Source of the DNA: Candidatus Methylomirabilis oxygeniifera
GTDB lineage: Bacteria; Methylomirabilota; Methylomirabilia; Methylomirabilales; Methylomirabilaceae
Assembly (NCBI GenBank): GCA_016190255.1
Contig: JACPQX010000110.1
Span: 1-39,906, forward strand
Direction of reading: 5' to 3'
Length of the DNA: 39,906 nt
Shown here one piece after another: positions 32,576 to 39,906 of the stretch. The number at the start of each line of letters is the position of its first letter. The first letter of the stretch is position 1. A program made the position numbers and the translations under genes. A model generated the notes under the pieces. That model saw only the letters and a program-made list of their open reading frames with translations. It searched no databases and was not told the DNA's origin.

Positions 32576-33607
32576 TTGCTCAAGACTGTTGAAACGACGG
32601 CCGGTCGGAACGCGACGAGGAGGATGATCCTCCTGATCCTTGCGTGGATGTCAGTGATCGCCCTTGGCCCGAGCGCTCCCACAACGGCCTCCGAGCTGGT
32701 GATCTACTCCGGCCGCAAGGAGAGCGCAATCAAGCCGGCCGTGGATCTCTTCGAGCAGAGGACCGGGGTTAAGGTTGTGTTGAAGACCGGGAAGACCTCA
32801 GGGCTTGCGAACGAGATCCTCCAGGAGCGACGGCGCCCGAGGGCCGACATCTTCATCGCCACAGAGGCCGGCGTCTGCGAGGTGCTGGCACGCGGAGGGG
32901 TGCTCGACCCATACGCGCCTCCCGGGGCGCGGCCGATCCCGCCGGAGTATAAGAGCAGCAAAGGCTTCTGGACCGGCATCTCCGGCCGCGCCAGGGTCAT
33001 ACTCTACAACAAGGGCCTCGTGAGAAACGAAGAGGTCCCAAGCTCGGTGCTCGATCTGGCCGATGCAAAATGGAGGGGGAAGGTCGCGATCGCCGGCACG
33101 CTGGAGCGGACAACCCTCTCGTGGCTCAGCGCCCTCGTCCAGGTGATGGGCGAGAGTAAGGCCAAAGCCTATGTGGACGACTTGGTACGAGGCAGCCTCA
33201 AGATCCTGCCCGATAACTCAGACGTCTGGCGCGGGGTGGGGAGCGGGGAATTCGCGCTGGGATTGACCAACTCACCCAATTACCATCTGGCCCTCAAGGC
33301 CGGGCTTCCTGTGGGGGTCGTCTATCCGGATCAGGGGCAAAAAGGCATGGGAAGCCTGGTGAATCCAAACGCCGTGGCGATTCTAAAGGGAGCGAAAAAT
33401 CTCCCCGAGGCCAGGCGTTTCGTCGATTTCATCCTAAGCCGGGAGGCGCAGGCGATCCTGGTCGGCCACGCCTTCGAGATCCCCCTTGTTCGGGGAATGG
33501 ACGCCGGCCAGGTCCGGCCCCTCTCCTCATTCAAAGCCCTCACGATCAGTCAGGAACGCCTGGCCGACCTGGAGGAACGTACCATCAAGCTTTTTCCCGG
33601 TTTCTGA
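32576..33607 (+). CDS. fbpA: Ferric iron ABC transporter, substrate-binding protein
   Basis: The proposed 343-residue protein has a signal peptide (MILLILAWMSVIALGPSAP) and starts maturely near SELVIYSGRKES. It continues as a type 2 periplasmic binding protein of the FbpA/FutA/AfuA family, with GTLERTTLSWLSALVQVMG and GLTNSPNYHLALKAGLPV. FbpA binds Fe3+ in the periplasm. The TTG at 32576 has GGAGG (32562-32566) 9 nt upstream; the ATG at 32540 is a second choice, while the ATG at 32624 touches a GGAGG. Genes for permease and ATPase follow. Confidence 0.88.
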   Translation: MLKTVETTAGRNATRRMILLILAWMSVIALGPSAPTTASELVIYSGRKESAIKPAVDLFEQRTGVKVVLKTGKTSGLANEILQERRRPRADIFIATEAGVCEVLARGGVLDPYAPPGARPIPPEYKSSKGFWTGISGRARVILYNKGLVRNEEVPSSVLDLADAKWRGKVAIAGTLERTTLSWLSALVQVMGESKAKAYVDDLVRGSLKILPDNSDVWRGVGSGEFALGLTNSPNYHLALKAGLPVGVVYPDQGQKGMGSLVNPNAVAILKGAKNLPEARRFVDFILSREAQAILVGHAFEIPLVRGMDAGQVRPLSSFKALTISQERLADLEERTIKLFPGF

Positions 33608-33617
33608 GGGACGGCCC

Positions 33618-35267
33618 GTGCTGAGCGGCATACAGAAGAGCACAGTGGAACGCGTGGCCTGGGGTGAACGATTGGGGTTCCGTAGACCGATGATGAGCCC
33701 TCTCACGCCGGTTGCGGCTCTTGGCGTCGCCTTCGTGGTTCTCCTGACGGCCTCCCCCCTGCTGAACCTCTTGACGGCCGCCCTGGCCGGGGGGTCGCGC
33801 GGTCTGTCCAGTCTGCTGAGCGGCTCTGTGTTTACGTTGATGAGTAGAACTCTCCTGCTCGCCACGCTTGCCACGCTGTGGGCCCTGCTCCTCGGGGTCC
33901 CGCCGGCCTGGATACTGACGCGGACCGATCTGCCGGGGCGCCGCCTCTTTCGTGTCCTGGGTGTCCTGCCGCTGGCGATCCCTCCTTACATCGGCGCCTT
34001 GACATACATCACACTCCTTGGTCCCGTCGGTTTGGTCAATAAGGCTTACCACGCCATGGGCGGCGCCGGCCAGCTCGTGAACATCTACGGCCTGTGGGGA
34101 GGGGTCCTGGTCCTTGGCCTGTTCACCTATCCCTACATCCTCCTCCTGGCAGGGAGCGCACTGGAGAGTAGCAACCCTGCCCTGGAAGAGGCGGCTAGGG
34201 CCGCCGGTCACGGTCCGATGGGGATCTTCATACGAGTGACCCTGCCCCTGCTCCGCCCCAGCCTGCTCGCAGGGAGCCTGCTCGTGTTCCTCTACGCCCT
34301 CTCGGACTTTGCCGCTGTCTCCTTTCTCAGGGTCACCACGTTCACCACCGAGATCTATCAACAGCTCAACACGCGGTTCGACCTGCGAAGCGCGTCCGCC
34401 CTTTCCTCCGTTCTCGTCCTCCTGACGCTCCTGGTGCTAGTGGCCCAACGCAAGAGCTTGGGCCGGCGAAGCTTCGTCCAGCGCGGCAGCGGCGCAAAGC
34501 CGCCAACCGTCTACCCGCTCGGGCGCTGGAAGGCCCCGGCCCTCCTTTGCACCTACCTCGTCCTAGGCAGCTCGGTTTTTCTCCCGATCGCGCTCCTCTT
34601 GTACCAAGTCGGCTCGCCCGGGATCCTCTTTCAGACCCTGGCGTCAGGCCAGCGCTACCTATGGAACAGTCTCTGGACGGGAGCCGTGGCGGCCACCGTG
34701 GCATCCGGGTTGGCCCTATTTGTGGCGTACCTGATTGATCGGCGAAAAGGGCGCGTGGGGCTGATCCTGACGGCAGCGACCCAGCTCGGCTACGCCATCC
34801 CAGGCACCGTCCTTGGCCTTAGTCTGATCCTCCTCTACAACACCTACGTTCCCTGGATCTACGGGACCGCCGCCATGGTGGTCCTGGGCTATCTCCTACG
34901 GTATCTGCCGCAAGCGGTCCAGGGGAGCGTAGCCGCCCTGTCCCAGGTCGATCCGAACCTGGAGGAGGCGGCCAGGGGGCTCGGGCGTTCGAGCTGGCAG
35001 GCGCTTCGGGAGGTGACCATTCCGCTCATCCGCCCGGGGATGGCGGCCGGATGGATGCTGGTCTTTATCTCCTCGATCAAGGAGGTGGCCGCAACCCTCC
35101 TCCTCCGGCCTGCCGGGTTCGACACACTGCCGGTCCGAATTTGGATCGCCACCATCGAAGTCGATTTCGCCGGAGCCGCAGCGACCTCGTTGATACTTAT
35201 TGCGACCACCGCGCTTCCGCTTTTCCTGATCAAGAGGCTCGACGCCGGCATATCGCAGCTCGACTAA
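33618..35267 (+). CDS. fbpB: Ferric iron ABC transporter, fused permease
   Basis: The 549-residue protein has two homologous halves with about 12 membrane helices. Each half carries an EAA loop that touches the ATPase: EEAARAAGHGPMGIFIRVTL and EEAARGLGRSSWQALREVTI. FbpB-type permeases are such tandem fusions. The GTG at 33618 lies 10 bp after the fbpA stop, behind GAGGGA. An upstream frame reaches 33486 but lies inside fbpA. An ATG at 33690 is the fallback start. Confidence 0.9.
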   Translation: MLSGIQKSTVERVAWGERLGFRRPMMSPLTPVAALGVAFVVLLTASPLLNLLTAALAGGSRGLSSLLSGSVFTLMSRTLLLATLATLWALLLGVPPAWILTRTDLPGRRLFRVLGVLPLAIPPYIGALTYITLLGPVGLVNKAYHAMGGAGQLVNIYGLWGGVLVLGLFTYPYILLLAGSALESSNPALEEAARAAGHGPMGIFIRVTLPLLRPSLLAGSLLVFLYALSDFAAVSFLRVTTFTTEIYQQLNTRFDLRSASALSSVLVLLTLLVLVAQRKSLGRRSFVQRGSGAKPPTVYPLGRWKAPALLCTYLVLGSSVFLPIALLLYQVGSPGILFQTLASGQRYLWNSLWTGAVAATVASGLALFVAYLIDRRKGRVGLILTAATQLGYAIPGTVLGLSLILLYNTYVPWIYGTAAMVVLGYLLRYLPQAVQGSVAALSQVDPNLEEAARGLGRSSWQALREVTIPLIRPGMAAGWMLVFISSIKEVAATLLLRPAGFDTLPVRIWIATIEVDFAGAAATSLILIATTALPLFLIKRLDAGISQLD

Positions 35268-35299
35268 ACCCACGTGGTCAGAGGAGAGAGGGAGCAGGA

Positions 35300-36382
35300 A
35301 TGAAGGCAGCAGGAACAGGGGCAACGATGACGGAGGTCATCCGACTCGAAGGGGTCAGCAAGTGTTACGGGGGCGGAGGAATCGTTGCGACCCGGGAGAT
35401 CTCCCTCGTTGTGGCCAAGGGAGAGATCGTGGCGCTCGTGGGGCCAAGCGGCTGCGGCAAGACCACGACCCTGCGGCTGATCGCCGGGTTCGAGGCCCCA
35501 GACGGCGGGTCGATCGAGATCGGTGGCCGGATCGTCGCCAACGAGGCGATCTTCGTGCCGCCGGAGCGGCGCGGCGTAGGAATGGTCTTCCAGGACTACG
35601 CGCTCTTTCCCCACCTCACGGCCCGGGAGAACGTCGCATTCGGCCTGCGCAACTGGAATGCGGAGCGACGACGGAGGCGAATCGCGGAGGCGCTGGACCT
35701 GGTGGGCCTCTCGGAGCTGGAGGGACGATACCCTTACGAACTTTCCGGCGGTCAGCAACAGCGGGTGGCGCTGGCCCGGGCGCTCGCCCCCAGTCCGCAG
35801 GTGGTCCTGTTGGATGAGCCGTTCAGCAACCTAGACGCAGACATGCGGGCCCAGATGCGGCAGGACGTCCACCGGATCCTTCACCAAGCCGGCACGACCG
35901 CCATCTTCGTCACCCACGACCAGGAAGAGGCATTCATGATCGCCGACCGGGTCGGGGTTCTGAACCAGGGGCGGCTGGAGCAGATCGACCTCCCAGATGT
36001 GATTTACCATACTCCAGCCACAAGGTTCATTGCCCGGTTCGTCGGCTCGGCTGATTTCATTCCCGGCCTTGTCCAGAACGAGGGAATCATCACCGAGCTG
36101 GGCACATTCCCCAACCAGCAGGGACTCCCCTCGGGGCAGGCGGTTGAGGTTATGATCCGGCCTGACGACATCGAGCTGTTCGCCGATCTGAATGGAGAGG
36201 CGACCGTGGTGACACGACACTTTCGCGGCTCGGATAACTTCTACTGCGTACGGTTGCCATCCGGCCGGACGGTCCATAGCAGCCAGGGCTCAACGAAGGT
36301 CGTGGAGCCAGGCGCCAGGATCGCGGTGAAAACCGATCCAACCCACGTGGTCTGTTTCTACGAGGACGAGTCAACGCGGTGA
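35300..36382 (+). CDS. fbpC: Ferric iron ABC transporter, ATP-binding protein
   Basis: The 360-residue ATPase has Walker A GPSGCGKTT (48-56), a Q-loop (VFQDYALFPHLTARENV), the signature LSGGQQQR, Walker B VVLLDEPFSNLDA and the switch His in FVTHDQEEA. The C-terminal 110 residues form a TOBE-type regulatory domain as in FbpC. It powers ferric iron uptake by the FbpAB proteins. The ATG at 35300 follows GGGAG; the ATG at 35327 is an alternative. Confidence 0.93.
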   Translation: MKAAGTGATMTEVIRLEGVSKCYGGGGIVATREISLVVAKGEIVALVGPSGCGKTTTLRLIAGFEAPDGGSIEIGGRIVANEAIFVPPERRGVGMVFQDYALFPHLTARENVAFGLRNWNAERRRRRIAEALDLVGLSELEGRYPYELSGGQQQRVALARALAPSPQVVLLDEPFSNLDADMRAQMRQDVHRILHQAGTTAIFVTHDQEEAFMIADRVGVLNQGRLEQIDLPDVIYHTPATRFIARFVGSADFIPGLVQNEGIITELGTFPNQQGLPSGQAVEVMIRPDDIELFADLNGEATVVTRHFRGSDNFYCVRLPSGRTVHSSQGSTKVVEPGARIAVKTDPTHVVCFYEDESTR

Positions 36383-36420
36383 ATTGTGATCTCTAGAGAG
36401 GGGGCCCATTGGGAGCGCTC

Positions 36421-36963
36421 ATGAAGCGATTAGCGTACACCTGCGCATCACTCGCGTTCGTCTTTCTGATTGACACTGCCATTCCGTGCGTCACATCGGC
36501 GGCGGAGACGCCGATCGGCAAGCCGAAGACGCTGCGCGGTCTGCGGGTCTCGGCGGCCTATTCGGAGGCTGTAGCGATGGACGAATATTGGGGCGGCCCG
36601 CCGCCTCACGAGGCCGACATCCACATCGAGGCCGACATCCATGCGATCAAGGGAAACCGCTACGGGTTCCGCGCGGGCGAATGGATCCCATATCTCAGCA
36701 TTCACTACACCCTGGAGCTCCTGGGAACCGACAAAAGGCACAGCGCACCGCTCTGGCAGATGATGGCCAAGGACGGCCCGCATTACGGCCTGAATCTCAA
36801 GATGCTCGGGCCTGGCAGGTACAGGCTGACCTACCGGATCGGGTCGCCCCAAGAGTGGGGCCTGTCGAGGCACACCGACCCGGACACCGGCGTCGATCCC
36901 TGGTGGGAGCCGTTCGAGGTTGAATGGACGTTTCAGTATCCAGCCGCACAAAAACGGCGATGA
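36421..36963 (+). CDS. P19/Tp34-type periplasmic iron-binding protein
   Basis: The 180-residue protein has a signal peptide (LAYTCASLAFVFLIDTAIP) and the P19/Tp34 pattern: EADIHIEADIHA, IPYLSIHYTLE, LWQMMAKDGPHYGLNLKML and PWWEPFEVEWTF. The His and Met residues of the metal site are in those segments. Family members bind iron and copper and assist Fe uptake, mostly next to FTR1-type permeases; here the partner is an FbpABC operon. The ATG at 36421 has GGGAG close upstream. It lies 38 bp after fbpC. Confidence 0.85.
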   Translation: MKRLAYTCASLAFVFLIDTAIPCVTSAAETPIGKPKTLRGLRVSAAYSEAVAMDEYWGGPPPHEADIHIEADIHAIKGNRYGFRAGEWIPYLSIHYTLELLGTDKRHSAPLWQMMAKDGPHYGLNLKMLGPGRYRLTYRIGSPQEWGLSRHTDPDTGVDPWWEPFEVEWTFQYPAAQKRR

Positions 36964-36989
36964 CCGTCTGGAGGGATGATCTGAGAAAC

Positions 36990-37295
36990 AGCTTCTAATC
37001 GTTTGAAGGCGTCAACCACAAATTAGAAGGCGACCCCACTGCTCCTTGCTTGGCGGCCGGTGCGGTGGAGTCGCCTGCTGCCGTAGAAAGCCATTCGACC
37101 GTTGCCCTCGTGGGGCCGTCTTCTTTTCTGGCCTTCCTGGCAACCAAATTCTAACAACCTCCCTGGAGCAAGTCTAGGGAAAAGGCGGACAACGGCGAAG
37201 GAACAGTCCGATGCGGCTGATGACGATCAGGGGCCCTGTACAATTCTTACACCAGAGCTGATGGTCTTGGCCTCGGCGGCGAGGCCCAAGCTCTG
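36990..37295 (+). ncRNA. Hairpin-rich leader, candidate structured RNA
   Basis: Five stems can form in the gap before the DUF1858 gene: CTTCTAAT/ATTAGAAG (36992-36999, 37022-37029); GGCGACCCCAC with GTGGAGTCGCC, one mismatch (37029-37039, 37065-37075); GTTGCC/GGCAAC (37101-37106, 37139-37144); CCCTGGA/TCTAGGG with one G-U pair (37161-37167, 37173-37179); and AGAGCT plus GGCCTCG against CGAGGCC plus AGCTCT (37254-37294), ending 30 nt before the ATG. I match it to no known riboswitch. Chance pairing in GC-rich DNA cannot be excluded. Confidence 0.4.
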
Positions 37296-37317
37296 AAGAA
37301 AGGAGGGTTCGATAGGG

Positions 37318-37539
37318 ATGATTACCAAGTGGATGACGGTTGAGGAGATCCTTCTCTGCTACCCGAAGATGGTCCCGGTCTTCGCCCAGCATGGCTTGGC
37401 TTGTCCTGGATGCTCGCTAGCTGCTTTCGACAGCCTTGAGCAGGCGGCAAAGGCTCACGGTGTTGATCTGACTGCCCTCATCCGCGAGCTGAACGACACA
37501 GCGGCTGAAGCCTGCCCAACGGGGACCCTCGCCCGGTGA
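37318..37539 (+). CDS. DUF1858 domain protein
   Basis: The 73-residue protein matches the DUF1858 domain: MTVEEILLCYPKMVPVFAQHGLACPGC, then AAFDSLEQAAKAHGVDLTALIRELN. The CPGC pair is the family hallmark. The domain is found alone or at the N-terminus of ScdA/RIC-type iron-sulfur repair proteins. AGGAGG lies about 12 nt upstream of the ATG, just after a strong hairpin. Confidence 0.85.
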   Translation: MITKWMTVEEILLCYPKMVPVFAQHGLACPGCSLAAFDSLEQAAKAHGVDLTALIRELNDTAAEACPTGTLAR

Positions 37540-37575
37540 CAGTGGCACCGAGCAGTTCGAGAGAGGGGTGAAAGC

Positions 37576-37854
37576 ATGTCCTTCGTCATCTCTGGGCCAA
37601 AGCGATTTCTCGTGGTCCTGTTCTACTGCGTGAGACTTCCAAAGCGCGCGCAGCCCGGCCAGACCATCCGCCCCGGAAGCGGACAGAGATCGCCGAGCAC
37701 GATGCAGTCACCGAGAGACTGGGCGCAGTCCCGCCAATTCCGGCTCTGCAGGCGGATCGGCGATCGAGTGATCGGAATGACCTTGATCATCGCCGACTCC
37801 AAGCAACTCGACCTGCTGGGTGAACTGAGCTATCCCGAGCCACACACTCGATGA
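37576..37854 (+). CDS. Hypothetical protein (doubtful)
   Basis: A 92-codon open frame starts with an ATG behind GAGAGGGGTGAAAGC. The product has a short hydrophobic stretch (FLVVLFYCVRL) and a basic middle. I recognise no domain. Its stop overlaps the next open frame as ATGA, the only sign that it may be translated. Confidence 0.3.
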   Translation: MSFVISGPKRFLVVLFYCVRLPKRAQPGQTIRPGSGQRSPSTMQSPRDWAQSRQFRLCRRIGDRVIGMTLIIADSKQLDLLGELSYPEPHTR

Positions 37855-38303
37855 GGTTCACCGGAGGGGGCAATAGAGGTAAATCCCGGAAGGCTGATCC
37901 CCTTTCGATTTGTCTCCTTATCGCGACGATCTTCATCCCGGCCATCGTTAGTGGCGACTCCCTCTGCGAGAAGAGTGAGAGCTACGCGACGGATGCCAGA
38001 AGGCCCAGGAGATCCCTTCAGGAGGCTCTCTGGCTCGCCTCGGAGAGCGCCGCAGTCAACGTCTCGGTCACTGGCGCTCTCTGCACAGCGGGAGGCGTCC
38101 GACTCTGCCACCAGGTTACGAGCGGTCCTTCCTCCGTCTTCACGTCGGACGGCTCGATCGCTCGGATGGAGCACGGTATGGGAAACCATAAGCGTGAACG
38201 AACGCATCGCCTGCGGGGTCGCCGCGCTGTCATGATCAAAGACGGGGGCGGGCAGGAAGGGATCGAGATCGAGTTTACAGACCTCTATCCTGCCTCGGAC
38301 TAG
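37851..38303 (+). CDS. Hypothetical secreted protein (doubtful)
   Basis: A 150-codon open frame begins with the ATGA overlap. Residues 16-35 (DPLSICLLIATIFIPAIVSG) look like a signal peptide after a basic N-terminus; the rest has several cysteines but no domain I know. Other frames in the same stretch are also open, so coding is uncertain. Confidence 0.35.
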   Translation: MRFTGGGNRGKSRKADPLSICLLIATIFIPAIVSGDSLCEKSESYATDARRPRRSLQEALWLASESAAVNVSVTGALCTAGGVRLCHQVTSGPSSVFTSDGSIARMEHGMGNHKRERTHRLRGRRAVMIKDGGGQEGIEIEFTDLYPASD

Positions 38304-38339
38304 AACAGGCGCATGGGGAGAAAGGAAGGACCGTAAGGG

Positions 38340-38843
38340 ATGGCGATGAAGGAGTTACGCATCAGGGGGCTTGACCGATGTATTAAAGCTGAGGGGGCAG
38401 CCCTGGTTCTCGAGTCCGCGGGGGGTTACGCACTTCACGTCATTCTGACACCCGAGGAGGCCCACCGCATTTCGCACGAACTCCAGATTGGGGGAGGACT
38501 CCCCCGCTGCCCGTGTTTCACGAGTTCGATCTATTCGCTTATCACCTGCGTGCTTTCCTACGCTGATGTCGGCGTTGGCTCGATCGTTCTAGACGCACGA
38601 GGTGACGATCTGTTGTCGGCGTCTGTTCAAGTTCGGACCGGCGCCGAGGAAACCTCGGTTTCTTGTCACACTGCCGATGCCCTGGCGCTGGCCATCCGTC
38701 TACGGGCACCAATCTTCGCCACGGATTCCCTCGACCAGCTTCTCGAGCAGAAGGGAACCGAAGTCGGGAGAGTTCCCCTACCCGACGATGCGGAAGCAAC
38801 CCCATGGCTGGACAGGGTCAAGCCAGATGACTTCGTCAGGTAA
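38340..38843 (+). CDS. Bifunctional nuclease (DUF151/BFN) domain protein
   Basis: The 167-residue protein fits the BFN domain: VLESAGGYALHVILTPEEAHRISHEL in the first half and SCHTADALALAIRLRAPIFATDSLLD-like sequence in the second. BFN proteins were described as nucleases in plants; their bacterial role is unclear. The ATG at 38340 or the one two codons on could be used. It lies 42 bp before the ApbE gene. Confidence 0.82.
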   Translation: MAMKELRIRGLDRCIKAEGAALVLESAGGYALHVILTPEEAHRISHELQIGGGLPRCPCFTSSIYSLITCVLSYADVGVGSIVLDARGDDLLSASVQVRTGAEETSVSCHTADALALAIRLRAPIFATDSLDQLLEQKGTEVGRVPLPDDAEATPWLDRVKPDDFVR

Positions 38844-38885
38844 GCCTTACAGTGGAACGAGGAAGCTATCAGGAGGGGATGCCCT

Positions 38886-39906
38886 ATGACTGTACGGGCC
38901 CTATCGATCCTCGATGCGCTGGACCCCAGCCGAAGACGGTTCCTCAAGGTGGTGGCCGGAAGCGTTGCCGGAATCTATTGCGGGCTTCTGTCACAGACAG
39001 AGGCAAGGAACAGCACCAGGGTGCGCACCCTCACCCTCGGCCGCCTACTTATGGGCACGGTCGTGGAAATCGAGGCGAATCACCCTGACCTCTCAATCGC
39101 TAGGGACGCGATCGAGGCCGGCCTTCAGCGAATGGTGGATGTGGATCGCCTGATGAGTACCTTTCGGCCTGACAGCGAGATCAGCCTGGTGAACCGCTTG
39201 GCCGCCACACTCGCCGTCCCGGTCGGGGAGGAAGCCTTCAGCGTGCTTTCAGAGGCCAAGGAGATAGCGCAGATGAGTGGCGGGGCATTAGACGTCACCA
39301 TCCACCCGTTGATGCAACTCTGGCGCCGCACGACGCAGGAAGGCCGACTTCCATCATCGCAAGAGATCGAGGCAACCCTCGGCCTGGTGGCCCATAGTGG
39401 CCTTTCTGCTGACCCCAACAACCGCCGCGTTCGGTTACGACACCCCGGGATGGGCATCGATCTGGGGGGGATCGCCAAAGGGTATGCCGTTGACGTCGCA
39501 GCGCAGGCCCTCACGCAGTGCGGGGTTTACAGTGGTTTAGTCGATGCGGGGGGCGATCTCCGGGTCGTCGGCCGCAGCCGGGATGGGGGTGTCTGGAGGA
39601 TTGGCCTGCGGCATCCTCTCGCGCCTTCGAGGCTGTTGCTCTCGGTTCTGGTCGAGGATGAGGCTGCGGCGACATCCGGAAATTACTTTCGCTACTTCAC
39701 CATTGGCGGGCTGCGTTACGGCCACCTGTTACACCCTCGAACCGGAACGCCTGCGGAGAGCGCATTGAGCGCGACCATCATCGCAAAGAGCGCGATGCGC
39801 GCCGACGGCCTGGCGACCGCCGCCATGATCCACGGGGCAGGCGCGATGGCGTTCATACAATCGGTGAGCGGGGTCGAAGGGATCGTGGTCCACCCTCTCG
39901 CTCGCC
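38886..39906 (+). CDS. apbE: FAD:protein FMN transferase ApbE (cut by the window end)
   Basis: The first 340 codons are present. The N-terminus has a textbook twin-arginine signal (SRRRFLKVVAGSVAG). The ApbE domain follows: LGRLLMGTVVEIEA, MSTFRPDSEISLVN, GIDLGGIAKGYAVD, DAGGDLRVVG and the metal/FAD segment HPRTGTPAES. ApbE moves FMN from FAD onto a Thr of target proteins, such as Rnf, Nqr or NosR-like proteins, outside the cytoplasm. AGGAGG lies about 10 nt before the ATG. The frame is open at the end of the window. Confidence 0.93.
   Translation, partial: MTVRALSILDALDPSRRRFLKVVAGSVAGIYCGLLSQTEARNSTRVRTLTLGRLLMGTVVEIEANHPDLSIARDAIEAGLQRMVDVDRLMSTFRPDSEISLVNRLAATLAVPVGEEAFSVLSEAKEIAQMSGGALDVTIHPLMQLWRRTTQEGRLPSSQEIEATLGLVAHSGLSADPNNRRVRLRHPGMGIDLGGIAKGYAVDVAAQALTQCGVYSGLVDAGGDLRVVGRSRDGGVWRIGLRHPLAPSRLLLSVLVEDEAAATSGNYFRYFTIGGLRYGHLLHPRTGTPAESALSATIIAKSAMRADGLATAAMIHGAGAMAFIQSVSGVEGIVVHPLAR

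Noticed and set aside
36976-36996. CTGAGA, as found in thiamine (TPP) riboswitches
   Set aside because: The rest of the TPP consensus (the conserved CUGAUCUGG-type and GAUAAUGCC segments) is absent, and the downstream gene is not a thiamine gene.
1-39906. tRNA, rRNA, CRISPR or transposase genes
   Set aside because: I looked for tRNA T-arm patterns, regularly spaced repeats and transposase motifs and saw none that held up. The repeats present are tandem heptamers and palindromic elements without spacers.

Overview
The window looks like GC-rich bacterial chromosome. Gene content (hopanoid sugar epimerase next to dnaA, many M16/HtrA/HtpX envelope proteases, Fur plus a ferric-iron ABC operon, a copper operon) and the dense palindromic intergenic repeats resemble NC10-type genomes (Candidatus Methylomirabilis and relatives). 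That assignment is inference from memory, not a search result. No rRNA, tRNA, CRISPR array, phage or transposase gene is visible.

Layout. 1-3.3 kb, minus strand: glycolate-oxidase GlcE-like subunit, a HemL-type class III aminotransferase and a glutaredoxin-like protein. 3.3-3.85 kb: a DnaA-box-rich, partly AT-rich interval that is a good oriC candidate; gene direction switches from minus to plus here. 3.85-8.8 kb, plus strand: dnaA, an MBL-fold hydrolase, hpnA, a hotdog thioesterase and a ferredoxin-NADP reductase-like flavoprotein. 8.8-12 kb: tandem repeats, a secreted protein of unknown function, the relic of a MATE transporter gene, and a VapBC-type toxin-antitoxin pair. 12-19 kb, minus strand: MATE transporter, CcdA-like protein, two M16 proteins (one with and one without the zinc motif), DUF192 protein and an HtrA protease. 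19-23.9 kb, minus strand: a copper operon, csoR - geranylgeranyl-reductase-like gene - copA - PCYCGC protein - small YHS protein. 23.9-31.5 kb: cysC, a Kelch protein, an alpha/beta hydrolase, htpX-lemA, and a second M16 pair. 31.6-37 kb, plus strand: fur and a ferric-iron ABC transporter followed by a P19/Tp34-type iron protein, with two good Fur boxes. 37-39.9 kb, plus strand: a hairpin-rich leader, a DUF1858 protein, two doubtful small genes, a bifunctional-nuclease-domain protein and an ApbE protein cut by the window end.

The most interesting signal is the PCYCGC-family gene in the copper operon. Its frame is interrupted by one UGA exactly where the family has the first Cys of a CxxC motif, the frame then continues with the conserved C-terminus, and a bacterial-SECIS-like hairpin lies downstream with its apical loop starting 23 nt after the UGA. 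I read it as a probable selenoprotein. Second, a family of heptanucleotide-repeat hairpin elements sits next to stop codons, and one copy is inserted in frame inside the copper ATPase. Third, tandem repeats upstream of the secreted-protein gene keep a 10-bp palindrome through paired, compensatory substitutions.
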